DNA of 64,000 nt. Source: a virus. This document shows positions 56,941 through 64,000 of the stretch, piece by piece. The stretch spans positions 1 to 64,000 of the IMG/VR virus record IMGVR_UViG_3300042444_000045; one strand, given 5' to 3'. The first letter of the stretch is position 1; every line of letters begins with the position of its first letter. A program made the position numbers and the translations under genes. The notes below the pieces were generated by a model. The model was not told the origin of the DNA, did not search any database, and saw nothing but the letters and a program-made list of their open reading frames with translations.

Positions 56941-58875
56941 TTAAGAATGGCAAGTACTACAACTACCACCGCAAGATCCATTACAACCACATCCTGTATT
57001 ACAACCACATCCTGTATTGCATCCACATGATGGAGTTGCACATACATAGTCTGGATTAACTAATGCTTTTAAATCTATTAGTTGTTTTTGAATAAGATAT
57101 TGTTGATCATCTTCTGGACAACAATTACTAATTCCATATCTGAGTTCCAGTACTTGTTTATATAATGCTTCTGCTGCTTTACATGAAATCTCTTCATATT
57201 TCCAAGTAGAACAATATGGTGTATTGTATCCTGGTTTTAAAGATCTTCTTGGATATACAGGAGGAGGACAAGTATGCACATCATCAACTAGTGTACAGTT
57301 TCCAAAATATTCTACATAATCTGTAGGATAGGATGTAAGCCAATGAGCCATACATATTCTATCAGATCTTTGACCAGCAAGTAATGTAATTGTTTGTACA
57401 TCACCTTCACAGTCTAAGTAATCATAATTATGAGATACTGTATCATGGTTCTTGATTCTTGAACATACACACGGAAAACTTGTAAGACAGTCTTCACATG
57501 TTTCAAATGAATCTGCTATGCCTCCAAGAATCCCTGCTCCAACACTTGTCGTTGCAACACTAACTCTCCAGCATGTGGTTGGACACCACTCAAGAACAAT
57601 TATCTCTGTTACATATTCTGAAAGATCAGTAGATGTAATTATACTGGTTTCAATACCATTACAATCTGTAAGCTCATAGTAAGTTGTTTTACAAGCTTCA
57701 CAATCATCAAATGCATCTTGCACAACTACTGTGACATCAGATGGAATTGGATTTGGATATTCTTCTATAATCCAGCACCCAGGACAATCTGTTTCAATAT
57801 TAATTACCTGTCCTACATATGCACTAAGATCAGATGATGAATAAATAATTGTACCTAAATCATCACAGTTAGTTAGTAAATAATTTGGTGCAGGATTACA
57901 TTCTTCACATGTATCAAATGCTTGTAGTACAACTACATCAATAGCACAATCACAGTCTACAACACTATTAACTATCCAACAATTATCATAACCATCTATT
58001 TGTACTACTTGACCTAGAATAGCATATTGACCAAGAGACTGTGCTGTTGTATAAATAGGGTCCAATAAATCATCACAATCAGTTAATTCATAACATGGAG
58101 TTGGACATTCACCATCCACACATTCACCACCATCAGTTACAGTATAGGTAGAAGGTACTTGTGGATATACTAAAGAACATCCTTTCCAATAACCACTAAT
58201 TGTAATAGCTACTACTACACCATTACAGTCAATATAGTATAGCTTACCTGAACCTACAATTTCATAACAAGTACACTCACATGAACATGGTTCATCTCCA
58301 TCTACTGTAACTGTTATTGGATTACTAGGATCTAAGTTAGTTTCAACAGACCAATTAACTACATAGTAGCAATCAAATGGTCCATCTGCATCTACTTGAA
58401 TTGTGGCATAATCATTTACATATGCTGATAAATCTGTATCAGTTACTGTAGGTACAAGTGATTCATCACATGGCCAAACAACATATAATGGAGTTGGGCA
58501 TGTAGGACATGTAATTACTTCATCTCCACAAGGAGTTTCATATGTGGTAGTACTATCCCATGTATAAACACCGCTTCCTGGAAAATTAGTAGGAACAACA
58601 TTAAGGCTAAGATAGTTAGCTCCAGTAATTGGACTACTTGGATCTGACGTAGTACCTCTAAAAATTCTATAACATTGATTACTTAATCCTACATAACTAT
58701 CTGTTATAGGATCATAACCAACACCAGAAATTCCATTGTAAATATTTATACCTGGTGTAGGTGGATTAGTCGTACCATTAACACTAAAATATAAAATGTT
58801 TCCACCACAACATGGTTCAAATCCAATCCATGAATTTGATGCGGGTGGTGTAAATGTTGTTTTTGGTACTGACAT
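56941..58875 (-). CDS. Cys-rich repeat surface protein, 644 aa
   Basis: Between about residues 258 and 465 three units of 65-70 residues repeat the scheme YELTDCDDL...IY...CWIV...AFDTCEEC. The N-terminal part has strands like NPITVTVDGDEPCSCEC. The C-terminus is a Cys/Gly tail of CGCNTG units (GCGCNTGCGCNGSC). A helical segment (EALYKQVLELRYG) precedes it. No enzyme motif is visible. It lies among fibre genes and is probably an exposed decoration or adhesin; the Cys could bind metal or crosslink. A 60-aa Cys protein is encoded directly upstream, 7 nt away. Confidence 0.6.
   Translation of the reverse strand: MSVPKTTFTPPASNSWIGFEPCCGGNILYFSVNGTTNPPTPGINIYNGISGVGYDPITDSYVGLSNQCYRIFRGTTSDPSSPITGANYLSLNVVPTNFPGSGVYTWDSTTTYETPCGDEVITCPTCPTPLYVVWPCDESLVPTVTDTDLSAYVNDYATIQVDADGPFDCYYVVNWSVETNLDPSNPITVTVDGDEPCSCECTCYEIVGSGKLYYIDCNGVVVAITISGYWKGCSLVYPQVPSTYTVTDGGECVDGECPTPCYELTDCDDLLDPIYTTAQSLGQYAILGQVVQIDGYDNCWIVNSVVDCDCAIDVVVLQAFDTCEECNPAPNYLLTNCDDLGTIIYSSSDLSAYVGQVINIETDCPGCWIIEEYPNPIPSDVTVVVQDAFDDCEACKTTYYELTDCNGIETSIITSTDLSEYVTEIIVLEWCPTTCWRVSVATTSVGAGILGGIADSFETCEDCLTSFPCVCSRIKNHDTVSHNYDYLDCEGDVQTITLLAGQRSDRICMAHWLTSYPTDYVEYFGNCTLVDDVHTCPPPVYPRRSLKPGYNTPYCSTWKYEEISCKAAEALYKQVLELRYGISNCCPEDDQQYLIQKQLIDLKALVNPDYVCATPSCGCNTGCGCNTGCGCNGSCGGSCSTCHS
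56983..57018. repeat. Two identical 18-bp tandem repeats
   Basis: ACAACCACATCCTGTATT occurs twice in a row (56983-57000 and 57001-57018), with degenerate neighbours, encoding the CGCNTG units at the end of the 644-aa protein. It is a likely site of copy-number slippage. Confidence 0.85.
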
Positions 58876-58882
58876 TATTTAG

Positions 58883-59065
58883 TTATTTATATCTATCTTT
58901 TCCCCAGGTTTGATTTGTCTGAGATACTGTTGCTAATGTTTTTCTCTGTTTTAATCCTGCCTCATAAGTGGTAATACATTTTGAACATACTGATTTACCA
59001 TCGGATGCTGCTCTTTTCTGGCATCCACAGGACATTTTAGTTTTGCAGTTTGAACAAGTTGCCAT
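58883..59065 (-). CDS. Small zinc-ribbon-like protein, 60 aa
   Basis: Starts MATCSNCKTKMSCGCQKR and continues SVCSKCITTYE, so CxxC...CxC...CxxC could hold one or two zinc ions. The rest is basic (LKQRKTLATV). Such small Cys proteins sit near capsid genes in several environmental phages. Function unknown; a structural or nucleic-acid-binding role is possible. Confidence 0.6.
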   Translation of the reverse strand: MATCSNCKTKMSCGCQKRAASDGKSVCSKCITTYEAGLKQRKTLATVSQTNQTWGKDRYK

Positions 59066-59086
59066 AAGTTGTTGGTTTTTAAGTTT

Positions 59087-59629
59087 TTAACAATTAATAC
59101 AATCCATTTTATTGAGCAGCTTCCAAGCATAATTATAGAGTGACATACCTTTCTGAGGCTCATGACAAAACTCTACTTTAGACTTAGCAGCTTCTAAATA
59201 CATTCGGATTAGACCAAGCTCTTCTAATCTTTGCTTAATCTTAAATGGCGGATCACAATCTGCCACATCTAATCTACAAAGAATATTGTAGTATCTATTT
59301 AATGCTTTTGTAATTCTCATATGATTGTATTCTACATACACTACATCATTGGGAGAAACACTGTATTTAATAATATAAATACCATCTGGAATATCTACAT
59401 ATTCTGTCCCACAGTTTGATGTTTGCAGATTAAGATCACATGCTGTGATGTTTTCAATAAATCCTGCACTTACATCTAACTGTACAGAGTGTTGAAAACC
59501 AGGAACAGTAATGTTTAACTGCTCACAAACTACAGGAATTAGATCTGTGTAAACACTAGTATCCATCACTGTCAGGATACAAGGATTCATTACTGTAGGA
59601 ACTTCTAAACTTAATACGTGATTAGCCAT
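59087..59629 (-). CDS. Virion protein next to capsid, 180 aa
   Basis: The N-terminal half is beta-rich (ILTVMDTSVYTDLIPVV, DIPDGIYIIKYSVSP) and the C-terminal half helical with several Cys (YYNILCRLDVADCDPPF, ending NKMDCINC). I know this type as a neighbour of the capsid gene in Bacteroidetes phages but not its function; decoration or head-fibre base are possibilities. It lies downstream of the strong capsid-gene terminator, so it probably depends on read-through or its own weak promoter. Confidence 0.55.
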   Translation of the reverse strand: MANHVLSLEVPTVMNPCILTVMDTSVYTDLIPVVCEQLNITVPGFQHSVQLDVSAGFIENITACDLNLQTSNCGTEYVDIPDGIYIIKYSVSPNDVVYVEYNHMRITKALNRYYNILCRLDVADCDPPFKIKQRLEELGLIRMYLEAAKSKVEFCHEPQKGMSLYNYAWKLLNKMDCINC

Positions 59630-59640
59630 AGGTATTTAAT

Positions 59641-59678
59641 AAAAAAGGGGATAGGAGTTTGAAACTCTTCTCCCCTTT
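59641..59678 (-). terminator. Terminator after the capsid gene
   Basis: On the - strand AAAGGGG pairs with CCCCTTT around an inner GAGTTT/AAACTC stem, followed by TTTTTT. It would trim most capsid transcripts to a single gene. The remaining spacer up to 59702 shows nothing else. Confidence 0.85.
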
Positions 59679-59702
59679 AGATTTTTATTTTTTGTTACTT
59701 GC

Positions 59703-61337
59703 TTAGTTGCAAGAAACTACATTATAAGGGTTGTATAATGGAAGATCAGGGAAGTTCACTGGAACATCACATGCAGTCTCACAAGCAAATGCTTCAATGT
59801 TACATTGAGTATCACAACCAGTTAACCAGTTAGTAATATCAGTAACAAATGTTGACATAGCTGCAGTAGAGAAGATAGTCAATGCATACTGATCATTATC
59901 AAACACACCAGTTGGATTATTGAAACGTGGTACATTGTGAATTAGTACGTATCTGTAGTACAAAGCAGAACGGTTAATAGCACTAACAATTTGATTTCCT
60001 TGAGTGATCTCACGGATACGGAAGTCAGTAGCTAAGAAGTTTTGTCTGTAAGATTCAGAAAGAGTAAGTTCTCTAAGAACTGTCTCACCAAGACCTTGTA
60101 CTTGAAGACCAGCACACTCAGTAACAACACAAAGAGTTGTAAATGCACATGGGTCACCGTTAAGATCTACTTCAGAAGCATAAAGTTTAACTGGCTCTTT
60201 TTCATAGAAGTCAGAAACTTGGAACGTACAGTCACCAAATCTTGTATCTACATAAGCACCATTCAAGATTAAACCTGCACACTCACCATCTGTATGTCCT
60301 GCAGATACATAGTTATCCCAAGTATCAGCATCGTTTGCAGTTAAGAAAGAAGCTGCAGTTCCCGGAGCATACCAAAGAGTACCGTCTTCAGCTTGAACAA
60401 CTGGTTGAATAAATGGAGCAATGATTGGGTTATTTACAATTGCATTAGCCCAAGCAATCATTACAGTAGTTGAATCAACTGCAACTGGAGCAATAGCACC
60501 ATCTGGGCAACATCCTGTGTAAGCATCAACAGTAGCATATGCATTGTGATTTAAGAATCTCAAAGCTGGAGAACCTTTTACATCTAAACGTAAGTAGTAA
60601 GTTTCACCACATAGAAACTCTTTGCAACACTCAGCTACAGTACCACAACCTGTTTGTGGATGAGCATCAGTTACAGTAAGAACATCAAATGTTGCATCAT
60701 CATTACCAGCATCAATTGTAAGTGTGTCACCTACTGTATATCCTTTACCAGGATTAACAATAACAATTGAATCAACAGTACCACCACCAGCAACATAAGA
60801 AACAACCATACCTGTACCAGTACCACCAGTTACAGCAGCAATACCTGTTGCAGGATAACCTGTACCAGCTACTAATGTGTCAGTTGTTAATACACCACCA
60901 CCTGCAGTCCAGTAAGTAGAACCTACGTGGATTACATTGTTCTGTGGAGAACATGGAGCAACTGAATAGAAACGTGATACATACTTAGGGTTGATCATTT
61001 TAGACTTGTTAGTCTCTTGGTAACCACCCGCCAATGGACCAATTTTGTCATTGTCATAAATTGCAGATCCTGCAATGTATGCATTACAACAAGTGTCTGG
61101 TGTAATTGTCAAGTTAGTACTTGGACTAAAAATACCAAAGTAACCATTAGCTGTTTCAGAAGCAGCTGATGCTTTCAATTGGTTCAAACCATAAGTAGGT
61201 ACACCGTCAGTAGTAACATAACCTAAGTTAGTACTAGTAGAAACAGTAGTGCCATCTAATTTAGTTACAGCAACACTTGAACGTGTAGCACCTGTACCTA
61301 AAAATGCTTTTTCAAAAGCGTGATTAAAATAAGCCAT
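59703..61337 (-). CDS. Major capsid protein (crAss-like)
   Basis: 544 residues beginning MAYFNHAFEKAFLGTGATRS, with CCKEFLCGETYYLRLDVKGS and VLIHNVPRFNNPTGVFDNDQ further on, which I take as crAss-like capsid protein features. Its length, position after a connector-like gene and before fibres, isolation between a leader hairpin and a strong terminator, and slightly higher GC all fit a highly expressed HK97-fold shell protein. Residues about 140-225 form an inserted Gly-rich beta domain (GTGYPATGI, GKGYTVGDTLTI), a module found in many marine phage surface proteins, probably exposed on the capsid. Confidence 0.75.
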   Translation of the reverse strand: MAYFNHAFEKAFLGTGATRSSVAVTKLDGTTVSTSTNLGYVTTDGVPTYGLNQLKASAASETANGYFGIFSPSTNLTITPDTCCNAYIAGSAIYDNDKIGPLAGGYQETNKSKMINPKYVSRFYSVAPCSPQNNVIHVGSTYWTAGGGVLTTDTLVAGTGYPATGIAAVTGGTGTGMVVSYVAGGGTVDSIVIVNPGKGYTVGDTLTIDAGNDDATFDVLTVTDAHPQTGCGTVAECCKEFLCGETYYLRLDVKGSPALRFLNHNAYATVDAYTGCCPDGAIAPVAVDSTTVMIAWANAIVNNPIIAPFIQPVVQAEDGTLWYAPGTAASFLTANDADTWDNYVSAGHTDGECAGLILNGAYVDTRFGDCTFQVSDFYEKEPVKLYASEVDLNGDPCAFTTLCVVTECAGLQVQGLGETVLRELTLSESYRQNFLATDFRIREITQGNQIVSAINRSALYYRYVLIHNVPRFNNPTGVFDNDQYALTIFSTAAMSTFVTDITNWLTGCDTQCNIEAFACETACDVPVNFPDLPLYNPYNVVSCN

Positions 61338-61404
61338 TTTTTCTAAGTTTTAATTTATAAATATATACTATAATATAGTGAAAGTTTTTGAACTTTCAAA
61401 ATTA
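61338..61404 (-). promoter_or_regulatory. Capsid gene leader with candidate promoter and 5' hairpin
   Basis: On the - strand TAATTTTG (61397-61404) fits the -7 box TAnnTTTG; no good -33 box is seen. Just after it GAAAGTT / AACTTTC forms a hairpin (61382-61399) that would lie at the very 5' end of the transcript, and the remaining leader to the ATG is AT-rich. A 5' hairpin could stabilise this abundant mRNA. Confidence 0.4.
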
Positions 61405-61920
61405 TTTTAGGAAAAGTAATTTGTACTTTGCTGAGTTAATTGAATCCTTAACAAGATCTAGATTGTTTACTATCTCTGAGTAAGGCATCATACCCTGGAG
61501 CTTGTTCACTATGTTATATAAATCTCTAAGATATGCTACAGCATCTGCAGTAGTATCTAGAGTTCTAATAGGCATATTAGTGTAAGTAAGAAGCTTCTCT
61601 GATACTCCTTGGTATCCTTCTATAAGTGTATCAGCTTTATCATGTAAGCCTTCATAGAATGCACCTAATGCTTTATGGGCTGCATAGGAACCCTCGCCTT
61701 TAACTTGTAAATGTAGTCTATGAAAACTAACTGCAGCATTCATCATCTCTGTTGCACATGCTGCTGTCATTGTATCAAGTGAACTTCCACCAACACCAGC
61801 ATCTGGAGTAGGTTCTGGTTTAGCAGGTTCACTCTTAGGTTGAGTAACAATAGGCTGTGGTCTGCTAAGTGTTCTAGCTGACTCTGGATTTCTCTTTAGT
61901 AGTCTTGTTTTATTTTCCAT
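61402..61920 (-). CDS. Dps/ferritin-like four-helix protein (DUF5856-like)
   Basis: 172 residues. The first 55 are Pro/Lys-rich and likely disordered; the remainder is helical with LHLQVKGEGSYAAHKALG, FYEGLHDKADTLIEGYQG and two more helices, the pattern of Dps-type proteins and of DUF5856. Dps-type proteins bind iron or DNA; of the ligand set only H, D and E positions in the first two helices are visible, so iron binding is uncertain. It lies immediately before the capsid gene, so a virion or DNA-condensing role is possible. Confidence 0.55.
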   Translation of the reverse strand: MENKTRLLKRNPESARTLSRPQPIVTQPKSEPAKPEPTPDAGVGGSSLDTMTAACATEMMNAAVSFHRLHLQVKGEGSYAAHKALGAFYEGLHDKADTLIEGYQGVSEKLLTYTNMPIRTLDTTADAVAYLRDLYNIVNKLQGMMPYSEIVNNLDLVKDSINSAKYKLLFLK

Positions 61921-61922
61921 GA

Positions 61923-62621
61923 TTAATTGTTACGTTCTGCTGTTTCTGTACCTCTAGAGAACTGGTTACCTGATTCAATATCTCCAGCAATAATACTTAC
62001 TGCCTCATCTATTATTACTTCTACTATATCATCTTTAAACTCACATTCTACATTCTGTATAGACTGCACACTTGTGTATGGATCTACACAACCTTGAATC
62101 TGAATCTTAATAGGTTGTCTATAGTAAATTAAATCTGCACTCTGAATTTCAAATTCATTGTTAGTATAAATATGAGTAGTATTACCAATGAGAGTAGCAA
62201 ATGTTTCACCCCACTCAAAGTTTGGCTGTTTGCCTTTGTCTCTTAGAAGAACATTAAGATCTCCTTCTTGAGCAAGATAAACTGTCATTCTTCTTTTCTC
62301 ACAGCATTCTTGTTTAGCAAAAACATCTACTCTTTTCCACTGTAAATAGTCTTCAGGAAGATTGCCAAAATAGTAGTATTCTTTATTTGACAATATAAGT
62401 GGGTCTCTATTAAGTAGTACTTGTAGATCATCTTTTCTACGAGTAGAACCCTCATCACCTTCTTTAACTAAGTTAATTCCATGCAATTGTCTTCTAGCCC
62501 ACTCAACCTGTGCTTTATTAAATGCCTCAACTATTTGCCAACATTCAATGTTGTCATAGTCCTGGCTATCTAATTTATTTAGCCGTTGCTTGATCTTTAT
62601 TTCAATTGTGCTATTTAACAT
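61923..62621 (-). CDS. Connector-like structural protein, 232 aa
   Basis: The N-terminus is helical (WQIVEAFNKAQVEWARRQLHG), the middle carries strands (YYYFGNLPEDYLQWKRVDVF, ADLIYYRQPIKIQIQG) and the end has DDIVEVIIDEAVSIIAGDIE followed by SGNQFSRGTE. That layout resembles head-tail connector or ring proteins of crAss-like phages. It starts 3 nt after the previous gene and is followed by the Dps-like gene after 2 nt. Confidence 0.55.
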   Translation of the reverse strand: MLNSTIEIKIKQRLNKLDSQDYDNIECWQIVEAFNKAQVEWARRQLHGINLVKEGDEGSTRRKDDLQVLLNRDPLILSNKEYYYFGNLPEDYLQWKRVDVFAKQECCEKRRMTVYLAQEGDLNVLLRDKGKQPNFEWGETFATLIGNTTHIYTNNEFEIQSADLIYYRQPIKIQIQGCVDPYTSVQSIQNVECEFKDDIVEVIIDEAVSIIAGDIESGNQFSRGTETAERNN

Positions 62622-62624
62622 TTC

Positions 62625-62984
62625 TTATCTTTTTTTAGCCATCTTTTTTAAAGTCATGGCAAGGGCTTTTCTCTTGGGTGTACAAGTTGGTTTTGACATC
62701 GGAGTACAATAACCCTTGTGTGCAGGATTAATTGCTTTCTGAATCCACTTTTTATCACCAGTAGATCCACCTTTTTTTGCATATCTTAGAGGTTCTTCTT
62801 GAATTAATGGAGCTGTACCAGAACTAGGCTTTGCAACTTTATTAATTACACCTTTAACAGTTCTTGTTTCTTTAACTGTTTCTGGTGCACCATATCTTTT
62901 CTTAACTGTTGTTTTATAATTACCATCAGGTGAATAAAACTTTTGTTTAGACTCTCTTGGTGAAGTACTCTTTTTAACAGGCAT
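62625..62984 (-). CDS. Small basic protein, 119 aa
   Basis: Lys/Thr-rich, probably largely disordered, with RYAKKGGSTGDKKWIQKA and a C-terminal NPAHKGYCTPMSKPTCTPKR module followed by LKKMAKKR. I have seen this C-terminal HKGYCTP module in environmental phages but do not know its role. Strong positive charge suggests contact with packaged DNA. It carries the same Gly-Gly motif as the cargo proteins. Confidence 0.6.
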   Translation of the reverse strand: MPVKKSTSPRESKQKFYSPDGNYKTTVKKRYGAPETVKETRTVKGVINKVAKPSSGTAPLIQEEPLRYAKKGGSTGDKKWIQKAINPAHKGYCTPMSKPTCTPKRKALAMTLKKMAKKR

Positions 62985-62986
62985 GA

Positions 62987-63349
62987 CTATTTCTTTTTAA
63001 TGGCAGTACGTTTTTTAACTGGACTCATTTTTTTAATAGCAGCAATTTTTTTAACCATACCACCTTTTTTCATTACATTACTTGTAATTTTTTTAGCTGT
63101 ATCATCAATTTTCTTTTTTGCTTCTTTTTCTTTTTTCTTGGCATCTCTTTTACCGGCACTTAAATATGTGCCAATAGCTGCACCAGCACCACCTAAAATA
63201 GCACCTGCTACTTTAACACTTGGTCCAGAAAATGTACCTGGTGATTTTTTTTGTGGTAAACATGTTCCGCCAGGTCCACAATAGTATCCATCAGGGCAAT
63301 CTCCCCCTGTCATACAATTTTGTTTTGATCCAGTTTTCTTAATAGCCAT
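62987..63349 (-). CDS. Cys-rich, hydrophobic and Lys-rich mosaic protein, 120 aa
   Basis: Three parts: a Cys-rich N-terminus (CMTGGDCPDGYYCGPGGTC), a Gly/Ala-rich hydrophobic segment (VAGAILGGAGAAIGTYL, about 48-64), and a very Lys-rich C-terminus with MKKGGMVKK. The middle could insert into membranes and the tail bind DNA. Its function is unknown. It is followed 2 nt later by the 119-aa gene. Confidence 0.6.
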   Translation of the reverse strand: MAIKKTGSKQNCMTGGDCPDGYYCGPGGTCLPQKKSPGTFSGPSVKVAGAILGGAGAAIGTYLSAGKRDAKKKEKEAKKKIDDTAKKITSNVMKKGGMVKKIAAIKKMSPVKKRTAIKKK

Positions 63350-63351
63350 GG

Positions 63352-63672
63352 TTATTTCTTTTTAATAGTTCCACCCATTTTCTTTTTGTTCATCTTTGCA
63401 CCAGCAATTCTATCAGCAGCAGTAGGTTTAGGATTCTTATCAATACCTGCTTTAACAGATAACATTCCAAAAGTAGAACCACCTTTAGCCATTTTTTTCT
63501 TAACCATACCACCACGTTTCATTGTATCGATACCCTGGTAATTAGGACCTGTTGGACCTGTTTGAGGAATACCATACATCTGACCACCTTGAGCCATCTT
63601 CTTTACTTTCTTAACAGCTCCACCGGATTTCATTTTACCGCAACCAGTCTTGCAAGTTTTTAATGTTTTCAT
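63352..63672 (-). CDS. Lys/Gly-Gly-rich small protein, 106 aa
   Basis: A short, highly basic protein in which Met-x-x-Gly-Gly recurs: MKSGGAVKK, MAQGGQMYG, MKRGGMVKK, MAKGGSTFG and KKMGGTIKK. Little else is present besides a PTAADRIAGAKM helix. The repeated motif is shared with the large cargo proteins, suggesting a common handling of these proteins, for example cleavage, capsid targeting or DNA binding. Confidence 0.6.
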   Translation of the reverse strand: MKTLKTCKTGCGKMKSGGAVKKVKKMAQGGQMYGIPQTGPTGPNYQGIDTMKRGGMVKKKMAKGGSTFGMLSVKAGIDKNPKPTAADRIAGAKMNKKKMGGTIKKK

Positions 63673-63684
63673 CTTATATAATTT

Positions 63685-63966
63685 TTAACAGTTCCACTTT
63701 CTTAAAGACTTATTGATCCTTGAGTTAGGATCATTAGCTGTCTTAGAGCTTGTTAGTTTTTTCTTCATACCAGACATTCTAGCACAAAATGATTTTCTCC
63801 TATTAGCATCTTTACTATCTGGAGCAAGCTTTGAGGGTTTAGTTGTTACCGCAGTTTTTAATTTACTACCTGGATTAGCTTTTCTATATGATGCAACACC
63901 TTTAGCATTAAGACCTCCTGCTGGATTCTTACCTTCTTTTCTTTGCCATGCTGGAGACTTTGCCAT
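63685..63966 (-). CDS. DUF6321-like small basic phage protein
   Basis: 93 residues with SPAWQRKEGKNPAGGLNAKG at the start, RRKSFCARMSGM in the middle and NDPNSRINKSLRKWNC at the end, a widespread phage family I recognise as DUF6321. Function unknown; it is basic and usually encoded in structural blocks. It is the rightmost gene seen; bases 63967-64000 hold no identifiable feature. Confidence 0.75.
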   Translation of the reverse strand: MAKSPAWQRKEGKNPAGGLNAKGVASYRKANPGSKLKTAVTTKPSKLAPDSKDANRRKSFCARMSGMKKKLTSSKTANDPNSRINKSLRKWNC

Positions 63967-64000
63967 AATTATGCTTTTACACAGTTATTAACTACTTTAC

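Noticed and set aside
1-64000. Stop-codon reassignment (TAG or TGA read as sense)
   Set aside because: TAG and TGA end several genes at sensible places, and long frames contain none in phase.
1-64000. tRNA genes, CRISPR arrays, insertion sequences, integrase or attachment sites
   Set aside because: I saw no cloverleaf, regular direct repeat array, transposase or recombinase motif.

Overview
The window looks like about two thirds of a crAss-like podovirus (Crassvirales) genome infecting a Bacteroidetes host. The strongest signs are a 4070-residue protein with the DFDVD metal-binding motif of the virion-packaged crAss-like RNA polymerase, a string of other giant internal (cargo) proteins beside it, a muzzle/tail-tube block with 1-4 nt gene overlaps, a crAss-type major capsid protein, and a family B DNA polymerase. 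The DNA is AT-rich. All three stop codons end genes normally (TAG ends genes at 4247, 9078 and 34472), so the TAG or TGA reassignment seen in some relatives is absent here. The portal and terminase genes are not in the window and probably lie beyond the right end.

Layout. From 1 to 9078 the genes run on the + strand. They cover DNA metabolism (a cut-off MoxR-type AAA+ ATPase, a RecB/Cas4-like nuclease, DNA polymerase B, a DUF932-like protein with an SSB-like tip) and then a small metabolic cassette (MazG-like pyrophosphohydrolase, 2OG-Fe(II) oxygenase-like protein, acyl-CoA thioesterase, and a 58-residue ORF). From 63966 down to 9087 everything is on the - strand and structural. In transcription order it holds small Lys-rich proteins, a connector-like protein, a Dps-like four-helix protein, the major capsid protein, decoration and fibre proteins rich in cysteine, three ring/adaptor proteins, the muzzle protein, and seven large cargo or ejection proteins ending with the giant RNA polymerase and one membrane-active protein. 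The two blocks converge on a bidirectional terminator at about 9065-9088.

How it may work. The cargo proteins are probably packaged and ejected with the genome. The sequence suggests they carry several enzymes: a zincin-type protease, RNA polymerase, ADP-ribosyltransferase-like and ASCH-like domains in the 4070-residue protein, a PD-(D/E)XK nuclease in the 2238-residue protein, and a protein-kinase-like fold in the 1620-residue protein. The polymerase would transcribe early genes, while the other domains could act on host proteins or nucleic acids.

The most unusual pattern is a short motif, hydrophobic-x-x-Gly-Gly, found more than twenty times in three of the large cargo proteins and in the small Lys-rich proteins at the other end of the structural block. 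It may be a cleavage or docking signal. No intergenic stretch exceeds about 130 bases, and I saw no tRNA, CRISPR array, insertion sequence or integrase.
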